A DNA stretch of 9,403 nucleotides from Alphaproteobacteria bacterium. Its GTDB lineage: Bacteria; Pseudomonadota; Alphaproteobacteria; RF32; CAG-239. Made by a program: the position numbers and the translations under genes. How positions within the stretch are numbered: the first letter of the stretch is position 1; each line of letters begins with the position of its first letter. The notes beneath the pieces are model-generated. The model was not told the DNA's origin, searched no databases, and saw only the letters and a program-made list of their open reading frames with translations. This document shows, piece by piece, positions 1 to 5,699 of the stretch. The stretch spans positions 1 through 9,403 of the forward strand of contig JAGCFG010000108.1 of assembly GCA_017650255.1 (NCBI GenBank), read 5' to 3'.

Positions 1-23
1 CTCCTCGTGATGACGATAGGCAT
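1..23 (-). CDS. Possible start of a minus-strand gene, cut by the window edge
   Basis: An ATG at 23-21 on the minus strand opens a frame that stays open to the window edge (MPIVITR, seven codons). A good Shine-Dalgarno TAAGGA lies at 38-33, 9 nt upstream. The clear minus-strand terminator at 94-118 would separate this gene from the secreted-protein gene before it. Too little is visible to name a product. The alternative is the tail of a plus-strand gene: the frame ending at the TAA at 39-41 is also open from the edge. The ribosome binding site and the direction of neighbouring genes favour the minus-strand reading, but only weakly. Confidence 0.35.
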
Positions 24-93
24 AGCAAGACGTCCTTATAATAAAAAACAACGCTTTTCTCTAATTGAGCCTTTTTTCGTATTGTACCCACAA

Positions 94-118
94 AAAAACT
101 CCCACAAAGGGAGTTTTT
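94..118 (-). terminator. Rho-independent terminator after the secreted-protein gene
   Basis: A perfect 10-bp stem, AAAAACTCCC/GGGAGTTTTT, encloses a 5-nt loop. On the minus strand it begins 2 nt after the stop codon at 123-121 and runs into a tract of seven Ts. The A-rich side also gives a T run on the plus strand, so it could act in both directions. Confidence 0.85.
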
Positions 119-120
119 AG

Positions 121-789
121 CTAAAATACAAGCTCATAAATATTAAAATTCAGCACTTTGTATTGCTTAACTTGCTGTCCGGCTTTTACCTTTTTCCAAA
201 CCGGATCTTTCTCCGTTACAATAGAAACCACTTCTCCGTGGGCAAAAATCACTTTAACCACGGTTACCTTATGATTACTCGCTCCGGATTTGCCGTTTTT
301 AGAATCATTTTTTCCATTTGCATCAAAAGCATATTTCAAAAAAGATTCCTGCGCATAATCAACCTGAGCCGCCATATCCACATCAATCTCACAGACTTCG
401 CAACTCTCAATCACATAAGTTCCGACTTCTTCCATCGGCATCAGATCATAGCAGCTGACATTATTCGATTGATACTTATAAACCAGAGTTCCTTTAGGAT
501 AATTGACCTTCGGATCAAGATAGCACCTGCACTTAGAAGAATAATTCACACCGTTTGGTGTAACAACCCACCACCACTTAGGACAAAACGGATCAACCTT
601 AATGCTCAAAACATCGCCGTTTGACAATTTGATTGTTGAATAATCCCTGTCAAGGTATTCGTCCTTGCCAAACATATTATCAATCCTATGTTTTCCTTTA
701 TGGGTGCGGCATTTTTCGACTTTTAGCAACTGCGCATTTGAAAATTGTGCAGCGCAAAACAAAATCAATAATAATACAAATTTTTTCAT
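121..789 (-). CDS. Unrecognised secreted cysteine-containing protein (222 aa)
   Basis: I do not recognise the family. The protein has a textbook signal peptide: MKK, a hydrophobic core to about residue 14, and a likely cleavage after SNA at residue 19, so it should reach the periplasm or outside. The mature part has seven cysteines (27, 69, 87, 89, 113, 130, 133), two pairs being close (CRC, CEVC), which suggests disulfides or metal binding. A WWW run lies at 72-74. A Gly/Ser/Asn/Lys-rich linker at about 156-174 leads to a C-terminal beta-rich segment. Residues 53-66 (NGDVLSI...DP) and 180-196 (HGEVVSI...DP) look alike and may be a diverged internal duplication. I chose the ATG at 789 over an in-frame start at 822 because it places the signal peptide at the N-terminus; no strong Shine-Dalgarno is visible for either. 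Its own promoter upstream and terminator downstream suggest a single-gene unit. Confidence 0.8.
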   Translation of the reverse strand: MKKFVLLLILFCAAQFSNAQLLKVEKCRTHKGKHRIDNMFGKDEYLDRDYSTIKLSNGDVLSIKVDPFCPKWWWVVTPNGVNYSSKCRCYLDPKVNYPKGTLVYKYQSNNVSCYDLMPMEEVGTYVIESCEVCEIDVDMAAQVDYAQESFLKYAFDANGKNDSKNGKSGASNHKVTVVKVIFAHGEVVSIVTEKDPVWKKVKAGQQVKQYKVLNFNIYELVF

Positions 790-827
790 ACATATTTGTT
801 TAAGTGAATAATTATTTTCCACTTGCC

Positions 828-856
828 GAGATAATATATTTGAAAATTCCTGTCAA
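828..856 (-). promoter_or_regulatory. Probable sigma70-type promoter for the secreted-protein gene
   Basis: A perfect -35 box TTGACA lies at 856-851 on the minus strand, between the yacG stop and the secreted-protein start. The -10 is less certain: TATTAT at 836-831 is a better match but with a short 14-nt spacer, while TATCTC at 833-828 has the ideal 17-nt spacer but a poorer match. Transcription would start near 821, giving a leader of about 32 nt. Confidence 0.5.
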
Positions 857-875
857 GTATTATTAATTGCCGCTG

Positions 876-1073
876 CTATTCGTCTTCATCGAGTTTTGCA
901 AGCTCCTCGACATCCTCGTCATCTACTTCTTGCACCTCAAAGCGGTATGCCCCATTAAACCAGTTACCTAAGTCAATATCTGCACACCGCTTCGAGCAAA
1001 AAGGGCGATATTTTGTATCAACAAAACTCTTTTTACAAATTGGACAAGTATATATCTTTTTCAACTCTGCCAT
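876..1073 (-). CDS. yacG: YacG, zinc-binding DNA gyrase inhibitor
   Basis: This 65-aa protein matches the YacG family in full length and layout. The four zinc ligands are Cys10, Cys13, Cys26 and Cys30 (CPIC...PFCSKRC), followed by the family signature DLGNW at 34-38 and an acidic tail (DDEDVEEL...DEDE). In E. coli, YacG binds GyrB and inhibits gyrase supercoiling. The gene is last in the dksA-maf-rng-yacG cluster: its ATG shares one base with the rng stop (TAATG), so translation is probably coupled. An AAAGG sequence lies just upstream inside rng. No clear terminator follows it, so some read-through into the next gene is possible. Identity is confident; gyrase inhibition in this organism is inferred from the family. 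Confidence 0.95.
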   Translation of the reverse strand: MAELKKIYTCPICKKSFVDTKYRPFCSKRCADIDLGNWFNGAYRFEVQEVDDEDVEELAKLDEDE

Positions 1074-2245
1074 TATGCGCCTTTTTCAACCCTGCCGCAA
1101 CCTTGGCAAGTGGGACATTCGTCAGTCATCAGCTCCATCAGGCTGGGCCTTTTTCTGACACGAACAATCTCAACCAAACCGCCGCGGCTCAGACCGATAA
1201 CCTTGCTTTTTGCCATATCGATACGCATTCCTTGCTCCAAAATATCGAGCAATGGTTTAATAAACCTAAAATCAGAATGTCCGGCAAAATCAACAACGAT
1301 TTTTCCACTCAAATTGCGCAAACGTATCTGTCTGACAATCTCAAGTGCCGCCTCCTCATTAATCCTGTTCAAAGATCCACCGCCGGCATCATGTCCGCTG
1401 TCAACATCAATGGCAACACAAGCCTTGGTTTCCTCAATCGTCAATCTTCCACCAGACTTCAAATTAACAGTTTTTTCCAAAGCCTCACCAATTGCCTCGT
1501 CAACGCCATATTCCTCAAACGGGCTGGCAACAATTTCAAACTCTATCCCAGCCTCAGCAAACTCATCAGCCAAATTGCGGCTGTTGGTTACAACTTTTTT
1601 CAACGTTCCCTTATTGAGATAATAAGAAATGTACTCAAGTATCGCATCAGGCTTAACATACAACAGGCACGGAGCTTGCTCATTGCGCGCTTTAACTCTT
1701 ATGCTTTCAAAAATCTCGCGCAATTTTTTCATCTCCTCAATAACCAACGCCGTATCAACTTTTCCCGCAGCGGTTCTAATTACCCAACCTTCCTGACCGG
1801 TAACATTTTCACGAACAGCATCGAGCAGTTCCGAAGCTTTCATCTTGTCATCTATCTTATAAGAAACTTCAACATTCATTCTGTATGGACAATAAACCAA
1901 ATATTTTCCCACAAACTGAATTGAACGCACCAATTTTGCAGATTTTTCAGCATGTCTTTCTTGGGCAACCTGCACAACTACCGTTTGACCTTCAACCAAA
2001 TGCGACTCAGTCATGCCGTATTCATCTTCGTTCAAAAAAGCCTCAGCATTTTCGCCGATATTAACAAAAAAACCTTCTTTGTCATGAGCCAATGCAACTT
2101 TTTTAGTAATTTTGCCCAAATATACATTGCCACATATAGCCTGATTTCCTTTAATAATCTCAACATCACTAACCTTACCTTCATCAATCAAGGCAATTCC
2201 GGTAACATTGCTGTTTTTATCATAAACAATCGTATCAATACTCAT
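1073..2245 (-). CDS. rng: Ribonuclease E/G family endoribonuclease
   Basis: This is a 390-aa single-strand-specific endoribonuclease of the RNase E/G family, which processes rRNA ends and degrades mRNA. An S1 RNA-binding region spans about 36-108 (GNVYLGKI...GFFVNIG...AFL). The catalytic DNase I-like part includes GGRLTIEET at 265-273, the metal-binding Asp280 (VAIDVDSG) and Asp319 (VVDF), matching E. coli RNase E Asp303 and Asp346. The position matching RNase E Asn305 is Asp282 here. The Zn-link is CPTC at 377-380. It ends soon after, so the long C-terminal degradosome scaffold of RNase E is absent; it is also shorter than E. coli RNase G (489 aa), mainly after the Zn-link. It sits 1 nt after maf and overlaps yacG by 1 nt. 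An AGGGA about 10 nt upstream supports the ATG. The family is certain; whether it acts more like RNase G or E is not. Confidence 0.93.
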   Translation of the reverse strand: MSIDTIVYDKNSNVTGIALIDEGKVSDVEIIKGNQAICGNVYLGKITKKVALAHDKEGFFVNIGENAEAFLNEDEYGMTESHLVEGQTVVVQVAQERHAEKSAKLVRSIQFVGKYLVYCPYRMNVEVSYKIDDKMKASELLDAVRENVTGQEGWVIRTAAGKVDTALVIEEMKKLREIFESIRVKARNEQAPCLLYVKPDAILEYISYYLNKGTLKKVVTNSRNLADEFAEAGIEFEIVASPFEEYGVDEAIGEALEKTVNLKSGGRLTIEETKACVAIDVDSGHDAGGGSLNRINEEAALEIVRQIRLRNLSGKIVVDFAGHSDFRFIKPLLDILEQGMRIDMAKSKVIGLSRGGLVEIVRVRKRPSLMELMTDECPTCQGCGRVEKGA

Positions 2246-2246
2246 T

Positions 2247-2819
2247 TCACTTAATCCCTATTCCGTTTAACAAATTTCTGGTTTCAAACAAAGGCAAACC
2301 CACAATTCCGCTATAAGAGCCGACAATTTTTTGAACATAGGCAGCAAAAGTTCCCTCAATCTTATATCCGGAACAACCTACCCATTCCTCACTGTCTACA
2401 TAATCTCTTATCTCATTGGCAGTCAATTTTTTTGTAACAACTCTGGAAACAACACATCTTTGCGCAACTCTTCCGCCCTTCTCTATCAAACAAACCGCAC
2501 TAATCACCCGACAAGCACGGCCGGAAAGCAAGCGCATTGCCGCAGTTTGTTCCTCTTTTGTATGAGCCTTGTGCAAAATTCTCTTTCCGACACAAACAAC
2601 CGTATCACCCGACAAAATATTTTCATTTGGCATAATTGAAGCCACTTTTTTTGCTTTTTCCAAAGCCATACGTTTCACATAAGCCGTCGGATTTTCATAC
2701 TTATTAACAGACTCATCAATATCTGCAGGAACAATCTTTTTGGGCTTATAACCTATCTGTGCCAGCAAAGACAGCCTCTGGGGAGAGGCCGAAGCCAATA
2801 TAAAATCTTGCGTTTCCAT
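2247..2819 (-). CDS. maf: Maf-like nucleoside triphosphate pyrophosphatase
   Basis: This 190-aa Maf/HAM1-fold enzyme hydrolyses nucleoside triphosphates to monophosphate plus pyrophosphate, and is thought to remove non-canonical or excess nucleotides. Visible family motifs are ASASPQR at 9-15 (usually SPRR), the lysine-rich helix around 55-58, the catalytic Asp72 in GDTVV, Lys84, and a C-terminal GSYSGIVGLPL at 167-177. The GSY...VVGLPL form resembles the dTTP/UTP-type E. coli YhdE more than the m7GTP-type YceF, so dTTP/UTP pyrophosphatase is the best guess. Its start lies 9 nt after the dksA stop and its stop is 1 nt before the rng start. No strong Shine-Dalgarno is visible, which suggests coupling to dksA translation. 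Confidence 0.92.
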   Translation of the reverse strand: METQDFILASASPQRLSLLAQIGYKPKKIVPADIDESVNKYENPTAYVKRMALEKAKKVASIMPNENILSGDTVVCVGKRILHKAHTKEEQTAAMRLLSGRACRVISAVCLIEKGGRVAQRCVVSRVVTKKLTANEIRDYVDSEEWVGCSGYKIEGTFAAYVQKIVGSYSGIVGLPLFETRNLLNGIGIK

Positions 2820-2828
2820 GGAACAAAA

Positions 2829-3254
2829 CTATTCTTCGCTGTATGTTTTTTCCATTCTTTCGTGTCTTTCTTGTGCATCCAAACACAAAGTTGCGACCGG
2901 TCTTGCTTCCAAACGTTCAATTCCGATAGGCTCTCCGGTTTCTTCACAATAACCATACTCGCCGTCTTCAATTCTCTTCAAAGCGGCATCAATTTTTGCA
3001 ATCAACTTACGAGCACGGTCTTTTGTACGCAAATCCAGGGCCTTATCTGTCTCCAGCGATGCACGGTCAATATCATCAGGCTGGTTCAAACCGCCTTGAC
3101 GCAAATCTTCCAAAGTATCAACCGACTGACTTAACAAAGACTTTTTCCAATCCTCTAATTTGCGGCGAAAATATTCCAACTGCATTTCATTCATATACTC
3201 TTCATCTTCCGAAGGTTTATAGTCCGGAGGAAGGATAACCGAAGTTTCTACCAT
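2829..3254 (-). CDS. dksA: DksA/TraR family RNA polymerase-binding transcription factor, two-cysteine type
   Basis: DksA enters the RNA polymerase secondary channel and, with ppGpp, adjusts rRNA and amino-acid promoters in the stringent response. The 141-aa protein keeps the coiled-coil tip: Asp60, Asp63 and Ala65 (PDDIDRA) align with E. coli Asp71, Asp74 and Ala76. The zinc-finger region keeps only two of four cysteines: Cys103 and Thr106 (CEET), then 17 residues, then Cys124 and Ala127 (CLDA). This CxxT/CxxA form is known from Pseudomonas DksA2 and alphaproteobacterial DksA, which work without classical zinc coordination. An in-frame TTG at 3272 would add six residues, but the strong TAAGGAG at 3268-3262 sits 7 nt before the ATG at 3254 and decides the start. 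It is first in the dksA-maf-rng-yacG cluster. Confidence 0.93.
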   Translation of the reverse strand: MVETSVILPPDYKPSEDEEYMNEMQLEYFRRKLEDWKKSLLSQSVDTLEDLRQGGLNQPDDIDRASLETDKALDLRTKDRARKLIAKIDAALKRIEDGEYGYCEETGEPIGIERLEARPVATLCLDAQERHERMEKTYSEE

Positions 3255-3278
3255 TTCACATCTCCTTATCAAATATCA

Positions 3279-3287
3279 TTTATACCA
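3279..3287 (-). promoter_or_regulatory. Probable extended -10 promoter for the dksA operon
   Basis: On the minus strand TGGTATAAA fits an extended -10 (TGn plus TATAAA). The expected -35 position (AGTAGT) is weak, as is often tolerated with extended -10 promoters. Transcription would start near 3272, just ahead of the Shine-Dalgarno of dksA. Confidence 0.45.
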
Positions 3288-3341
3288 GAATACATATATT
3301 TACTACTCATAATCAAGAAAAAAACATCATTTATGCCAATT

Positions 3342-3899
3342 CTAATAATAATTCCAAGAAACATCATTGCTCGCTGCTGCACAAACCGCATGGGCATCAG
3401 CCACGCTCAGCGGCATAACATAACAAGAACTGCTACCGGTTTCACATCTCCACCTCATCTTTTTGGTGCCGACCGACATTTCGTTTAGAGTAACTCTAGG
3501 ATCAAGCCCCCAATTTTGTGATACCAATTCGGTGCATGCATTTTTAGGCAAGCTCTTAAAAGTAATCACATAATTTGTATCATCTGCAGCCAATGTAACT
3601 GTCACTTCACCACCCAATTTGTGATAAAGCTTATTGTTTGAATATCTCATATCAGAAGGTAACAAATGATCATTATGCAACAATGTCAAAGTAAGTCCGG
3701 TATATTCCCTTCTCCCGACAAACTTTTTAGCAACAGCATTCTGCACTTCAACAACCTGTTGGCTCACTCTGGTCAACTTATAGCGCAAAATGGCTCTGTC
3801 CAAAAGCTTGGTTGCCCCGGCTATCAAAACAGCAACAATAGAGAGAACTCCGAGGATTTCTATCAAAGTTCTTCCTTTTTGGCAGTCAACAATGCGCAT
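3342..3899 (-). CDS. Type IV pilin-like protein with prepilin N-terminal motif
   Basis: This 185-aa protein opens with a short basic leader (MRIVDCQKG) and a prepilin peptidase site, Gly9|Arg10-Thr-Leu-Ile-Glu14, followed by a hydrophobic helix to about residue 30. Glu at +5 is the conserved assembly residue; Arg at +1 is unusual, since Phe or Met is typical. The mature part is mostly beta-rich with four cysteines (122, 152, 159, 173), enough for two disulfides in the C-terminal half. It is likely a major or minor pilin or pseudopilin, assembled at the inner membrane by a type IV pilus or type II secretion-like machine. No such machinery (ATPase, PilC-like, PilD-like, secretin) lies in this window, so the gene stands alone here. 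AAAGGAG at 3912-3906, 6 nt upstream, supports the ATG. Downstream there is a T run but no convincing hairpin. Confidence 0.82.
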   Translation of the reverse strand: MRIVDCQKGRTLIEILGVLSIVAVLIAGATKLLDRAILRYKLTRVSQQVVEVQNAVAKKFVGRREYTGLTLTLLHNDHLLPSDMRYSNNKLYHKLGGEVTVTLAADDTNYVITFKSLPKNACTELVSQNWGLDPRVTLNEMSVGTKKMRWRCETGSSSCYVMPLSVADAHAVCAAASNDVSWNYY

Positions 3900-3955
3900 A
3901 TCAATCTCCTTTATTTTATTGTAATTTTTCTTTACTTTTTCAAATAATTGTTTAG

Positions 3956-3964
3956 ATTATAACA
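3956..3964 (-). promoter_or_regulatory. Extended -10 promoter for the pilin-like gene
   Basis: On the minus strand TGTTATAAT is a perfect extended -10 element (TGn plus TATAAT). No good -35 is visible. Transcription would begin near 3949, leaving a leader of about 50 nt before the pilin start. Confidence 0.55.
3958..3963 (+). promoter_or_regulatory. Possible -10 for the beta-barrel gene, overlapping the pilin promoter
   Basis: TATAAC on the plus strand overlaps the minus-strand TATAAT of the pilin promoter. Transcription would start near 3970, 8 nt before the Shine-Dalgarno of the barrel gene. No convincing -35 is present, so this is a weak call. Confidence 0.3.
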
Positions 3965-3992
3965 CAAACCTATAAAGAAAGGATTAAAAAAA

Positions 3993-4544
3993 ATGCATAA
4001 TTTGATTAAAAACATAACATTTGCTTCCCTCGGCGCTTGCATTACATTTTCTGCCCAAGCCATCGAAAATCAATATAAACCTTATGTCGGTTTAAACTAC
4101 GCATATACCGGCACCACTGCAAAAAATATGCATTCTCACCACAATGGCTTTTCCGTTCTCTTGGGTTCTGTATACAATCCATATTTCGGCACCGAGCTTT
4201 TTTATCAATACGGCGCCAGAGACAACCTTGGTAACAACCTTATTAAAAATACCTCATTCACCGCCTACGGACTTGATACAGTTGCTTATCTTCCGCTCGG
4301 TTGCAGCGGTGCCGTTGCACCTCTTGCCACACTCGGCATTGGCGAATATACTCTTAAAAACAAACTCATAACGTCCTTTCACAAAAAAGACCATGGTTAC
4401 GGCTATCGCTTCGGTGGCGGTTTGAGCTATAATATTGATGAACATTGGGCTGTAAGAGGCATTGCCAGATATATCAAAACCGACAAAATCAAAAATTATA
4501 ACCACATGAGCGAATATACTCTTGGTCTGAAATACGTATTCTAA
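3993..4544 (+). CDS. Small outer-membrane beta-barrel protein
   Basis: This 183-aa protein has a signal peptide with likely cleavage after AQA at residue 23, then alternating hydrophobic/aromatic beta strands and a C-terminal Tyr-Val-Phe, the terminal aromatic signal used for Bam-dependent insertion. Strand-like segments include YKPYVGLNYAY (28-38), GTELFYQYG (66-74), TAYGLDTVAYLPLG (90-103), YRFGGGLSYNI (138-148), WAVRGIARYI (152-161) and YTLGLKYVF (175-183). Length and pattern fit an eight-stranded OmpA-like or OMP_b-brl porin-family barrel without a periplasmic OmpA domain. A loop near 46-51 is histidine-rich (MHSHHN). AAAGGA at 3978-3983, 9 nt upstream, supports the ATG. It diverges from the pilin gene and converges with the small acidic protein. 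Specific function cannot be assigned; structural or adhesion roles are guesses. Confidence 0.85.
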   Translation: MHNLIKNITFASLGACITFSAQAIENQYKPYVGLNYAYTGTTAKNMHSHHNGFSVLLGSVYNPYFGTELFYQYGARDNLGNNLIKNTSFTAYGLDTVAYLPLGCSGAVAPLATLGIGEYTLKNKLITSFHKKDHGYGYRFGGGLSYNIDEHWAVRGIARYIKTDKIKNYNHMSEYTLGLKYVF

Positions 4545-4561
4545 AAAATAAAATTTCAAAT

Positions 4562-4602
4562 AAAAAACTCCCCGCGAGCGAGGGGTAAAAACCCGCGGGG
4601 AG
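4562..4602 (-). terminator. GC-rich terminator hairpin of the small acidic protein gene
   Basis: CTCCCCGCG at 4568-4576 pairs perfectly with CGCGGGGAG at 4594-4602 around a 17-nt loop. Read on the minus strand, the hairpin is followed by TTTTTT at 4567-4562, a standard intrinsic terminator 24 nt after the stop at 4627. No T run follows on the plus strand, so it is not an obvious terminator for the convergent barrel gene. The loop can form alternative short pairs (CCCC at 4570-4573 with GGGG at 4582-4585). Confidence 0.85.
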
Positions 4603-4626
4603 GCAGTCTCAGGTGGAAATCTATAA

Positions 4627-4908
4627 TTAATCTCCGCTCTCTACCACATCTTCCTCAATCACCATACCATCGGCTGCATTTGTATTACTGCTCGCTGTTG
4701 CGCTTGCATTAGTATTACTCTGCATATTGGTCGCAGAATCCGAAGGTGTCTCAACCACATCATATTCTTCTTCCACAACATAAACTCCGTTTATCCCGTC
4801 AGAAACAGCACTTTTGATATTGCTGTGATTTTTAGCAATAGCATTGCCTACGCTATATCCCACGATCAACAGCGCTATCAGCATAATTATTGTTGCAAAT
4901 TTTTTCAT
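4627..4908 (-). CDS. Unrecognised small membrane-anchored or secreted acidic protein (93 aa)
   Basis: I do not recognise this gene. Residues 1-26 are MKK followed by a hydrophobic stretch (FATIIMLIALLIVGYSVG), which could be an uncleaved membrane anchor or a signal peptide. The rest is polar and probably disordered: an acidic motif VVEEEYDVVE at 44-53, a Ser/Thr/Asn/Ala-rich linker at about 55-79 (NTNASATASSNTNA), then a second acidic motif VIEEDVVES at 83-91. The tail would lie in the periplasm if the N-terminus is inside. GAGAGGA at 4922-4916, 7 nt upstream, supports the ATG, and the strong downstream terminator makes it very likely a real gene. It has its own probable promoter, so it appears to be a single-gene unit. 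Confidence 0.75.
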   Translation of the reverse strand: MKKFATIIMLIALLIVGYSVGNAIAKNHSNIKSAVSDGINGVYVVEEEYDVVETPSDSATNMQSNTNASATASSNTNAADGMVIEEDVVESGD

Positions 4909-4946
4909 ATCATTTTCCTCTCAATGTTTTTCATTAACTGCAACAA

Positions 4947-4976
4947 AAAATATGGGAAGCTTTTTCAGCAATTCAA
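4947..4976 (-). promoter_or_regulatory. Possible promoter of the small acidic protein gene
   Basis: On the minus strand, TTGAAT at 4976-4971 and TATTTT at 4952-4947 are separated by 18 nt. Both boxes are imperfect. Transcription would begin near 4940, about 30 nt before the start codon. Confidence 0.35.
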
Positions 4977-4982
4977 GTATTA

Positions 4983-5022
4983 CAAAATAACTAAAGGCCC
5001 GAGTATTGACCCGAGCCTTTAG
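4983..5022 (-). terminator. Terminator of the aas-lipoprotein operon
   Basis: CTAAAGGC at 4991-4998 and GCCTTTAG at 5015-5022 pair perfectly. With G-T pairs the stem extends to about 14 bp around a CAAT loop on the minus strand. It lies 20 nt past the lipoprotein stop and is followed on the minus strand by the T-rich TTATTTTG. Confidence 0.7.
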
Positions 5023-5041
5023 GATAAGAAAACCATAAACC

Positions 5042-5683
5042 TTAGTTCATCTGCTGAATGGTAATTTCAACGCGTCTGTTCTGCGCTCTACCTGCTTCTG
5101 TATCATTAGAAGCTATCGGAGATTTTTCGCCCATTGCTCTAACCACCATTCTGTTCTCGGCCACACCACGCAAAGCCAAATAATTAGAAACAGCCAAAGC
5201 TCTCTTTGCAGAAAGTTGCATATTATATTCATCAGAACCTACACTATCTGTATGACCGACAACATTTATCAAAGTCTTGTCATATTTTTTCAAAACCAAT
5301 GCAACCGAGTCCAAAATAGAATTAAATCCGGTCTGGAAAACATCAGAATTTGTAGCAAAAGTAATATTGCTGGGCATAATCAATAAAATCTGTCCGTTAT
5401 CCAGCTGTTTCAATTGAACACCTGTTCCAGTCAACTTTTGACGTAACTCCCTTGCCTGCACGTCCATATATCCTCCGGTAGCAGCTCCACCCAAAGCACC
5501 GACACCTGCACCGATAAGCGCTCCTTTTTGTCCGCCGATCAAAGCACCGACACCTGCACCTAATGCTGTTCCGATTCCTGTTCCCCAAGCTGTTTTAGAA
5601 ACTTTGCTCTCACCCGTATAAGGATCTGTTGCACAAGCCGAAAGCATACTCAAAGCCAAAGCTGCAATTATAATCTTTTTCAT
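5042..5683 (-). CDS. OmpA-family outer-membrane lipoprotein with glycine zipper (YiaD-like)
   Basis: This 213-aa lipoprotein has a signal peptide with the lipobox LSAC at 14-17. Cys17 would be lipidated, and Ala at +2 (no Asp) favours sorting to the outer membrane. Residues 33-71 form a glycine-zipper segment (GTGIGTALGAGVGALIGG...GAGVGALGG) that may insert into or pack along membrane. The C-terminal OmpA domain (about 100-210) binds peptidoglycan: GHTDSVGS at 143-150 with Asp146, LSAKRA with Arg161, and QNRRVEI at 201-207 are the hallmark residues. The order lipobox, glycine zipper, OmpA domain matches E. coli YiaD-type lipoproteins, which tether outer membrane to wall. The gene follows aas by 16 nt, with its Shine-Dalgarno AAAAGGA (5699-5693) directly at the aas stop, so the two are co-transcribed. 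A near-identical 21-nt stretch repeats within the zipper at a 48-nt offset. Confidence 0.92.
   Translation of the reverse strand: MKKIIIAALALSMLSACATDPYTGESKVSKTAWGTGIGTALGAGVGALIGGQKGALIGAGVGALGGAATGGYMDVQARELRQKLTGTGVQLKQLDNGQILLIMPSNITFATNSDVFQTGFNSILDSVALVLKKYDKTLINVVGHTDSVGSDEYNMQLSAKRALAVSNYLALRGVAENRMVVRAMGEKSPIASNDTEAGRAQNRRVEITIQQMN
5492..5560 (-). repeat. 48-nt-offset repeat encoding the glycine zipper
   Basis: The same 21 bases occur at 5492-5512 and 5540-5560, 48 nt (16 codons) apart, each encoding the GAGVGAL core of the glycine zipper. Identity at codon level suggests a recent in-frame duplication inside the lipoprotein gene. Confidence 0.7.
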
Positions 5684-5699
5684 AATAAAAAATCCTTTT

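Noticed and set aside
1..120. Plus-strand frames open from the left edge (ending at 39-41 or at 118-120)
   Set aside because: The short translations show no recognisable C-terminus, and one runs straight through the terminator hairpin; a minus-strand start with a ribosome binding site explains the edge better.
1013..1924. A 303-codon open frame on the plus strand opposite the RNase E/G and yacG genes
   Set aside because: It is antisense to two confidently identified genes, its translation has no recognisable domain, and it has no promoter or ribosome binding site of note; it arises from codon usage on the other strand.
3310..3341. T run after the pilin-like gene on the minus strand, considered as a terminator
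   Set aside because: No stable hairpin precedes the T run; only three-base-pair matches are visible.
5492..5560. Two identical 21-bp units 48 bp apart, considered as a CRISPR-like array
   Set aside because: Only two units, inside a coding frame, both encoding the same glycine-zipper residues; protein repeat, not CRISPR.
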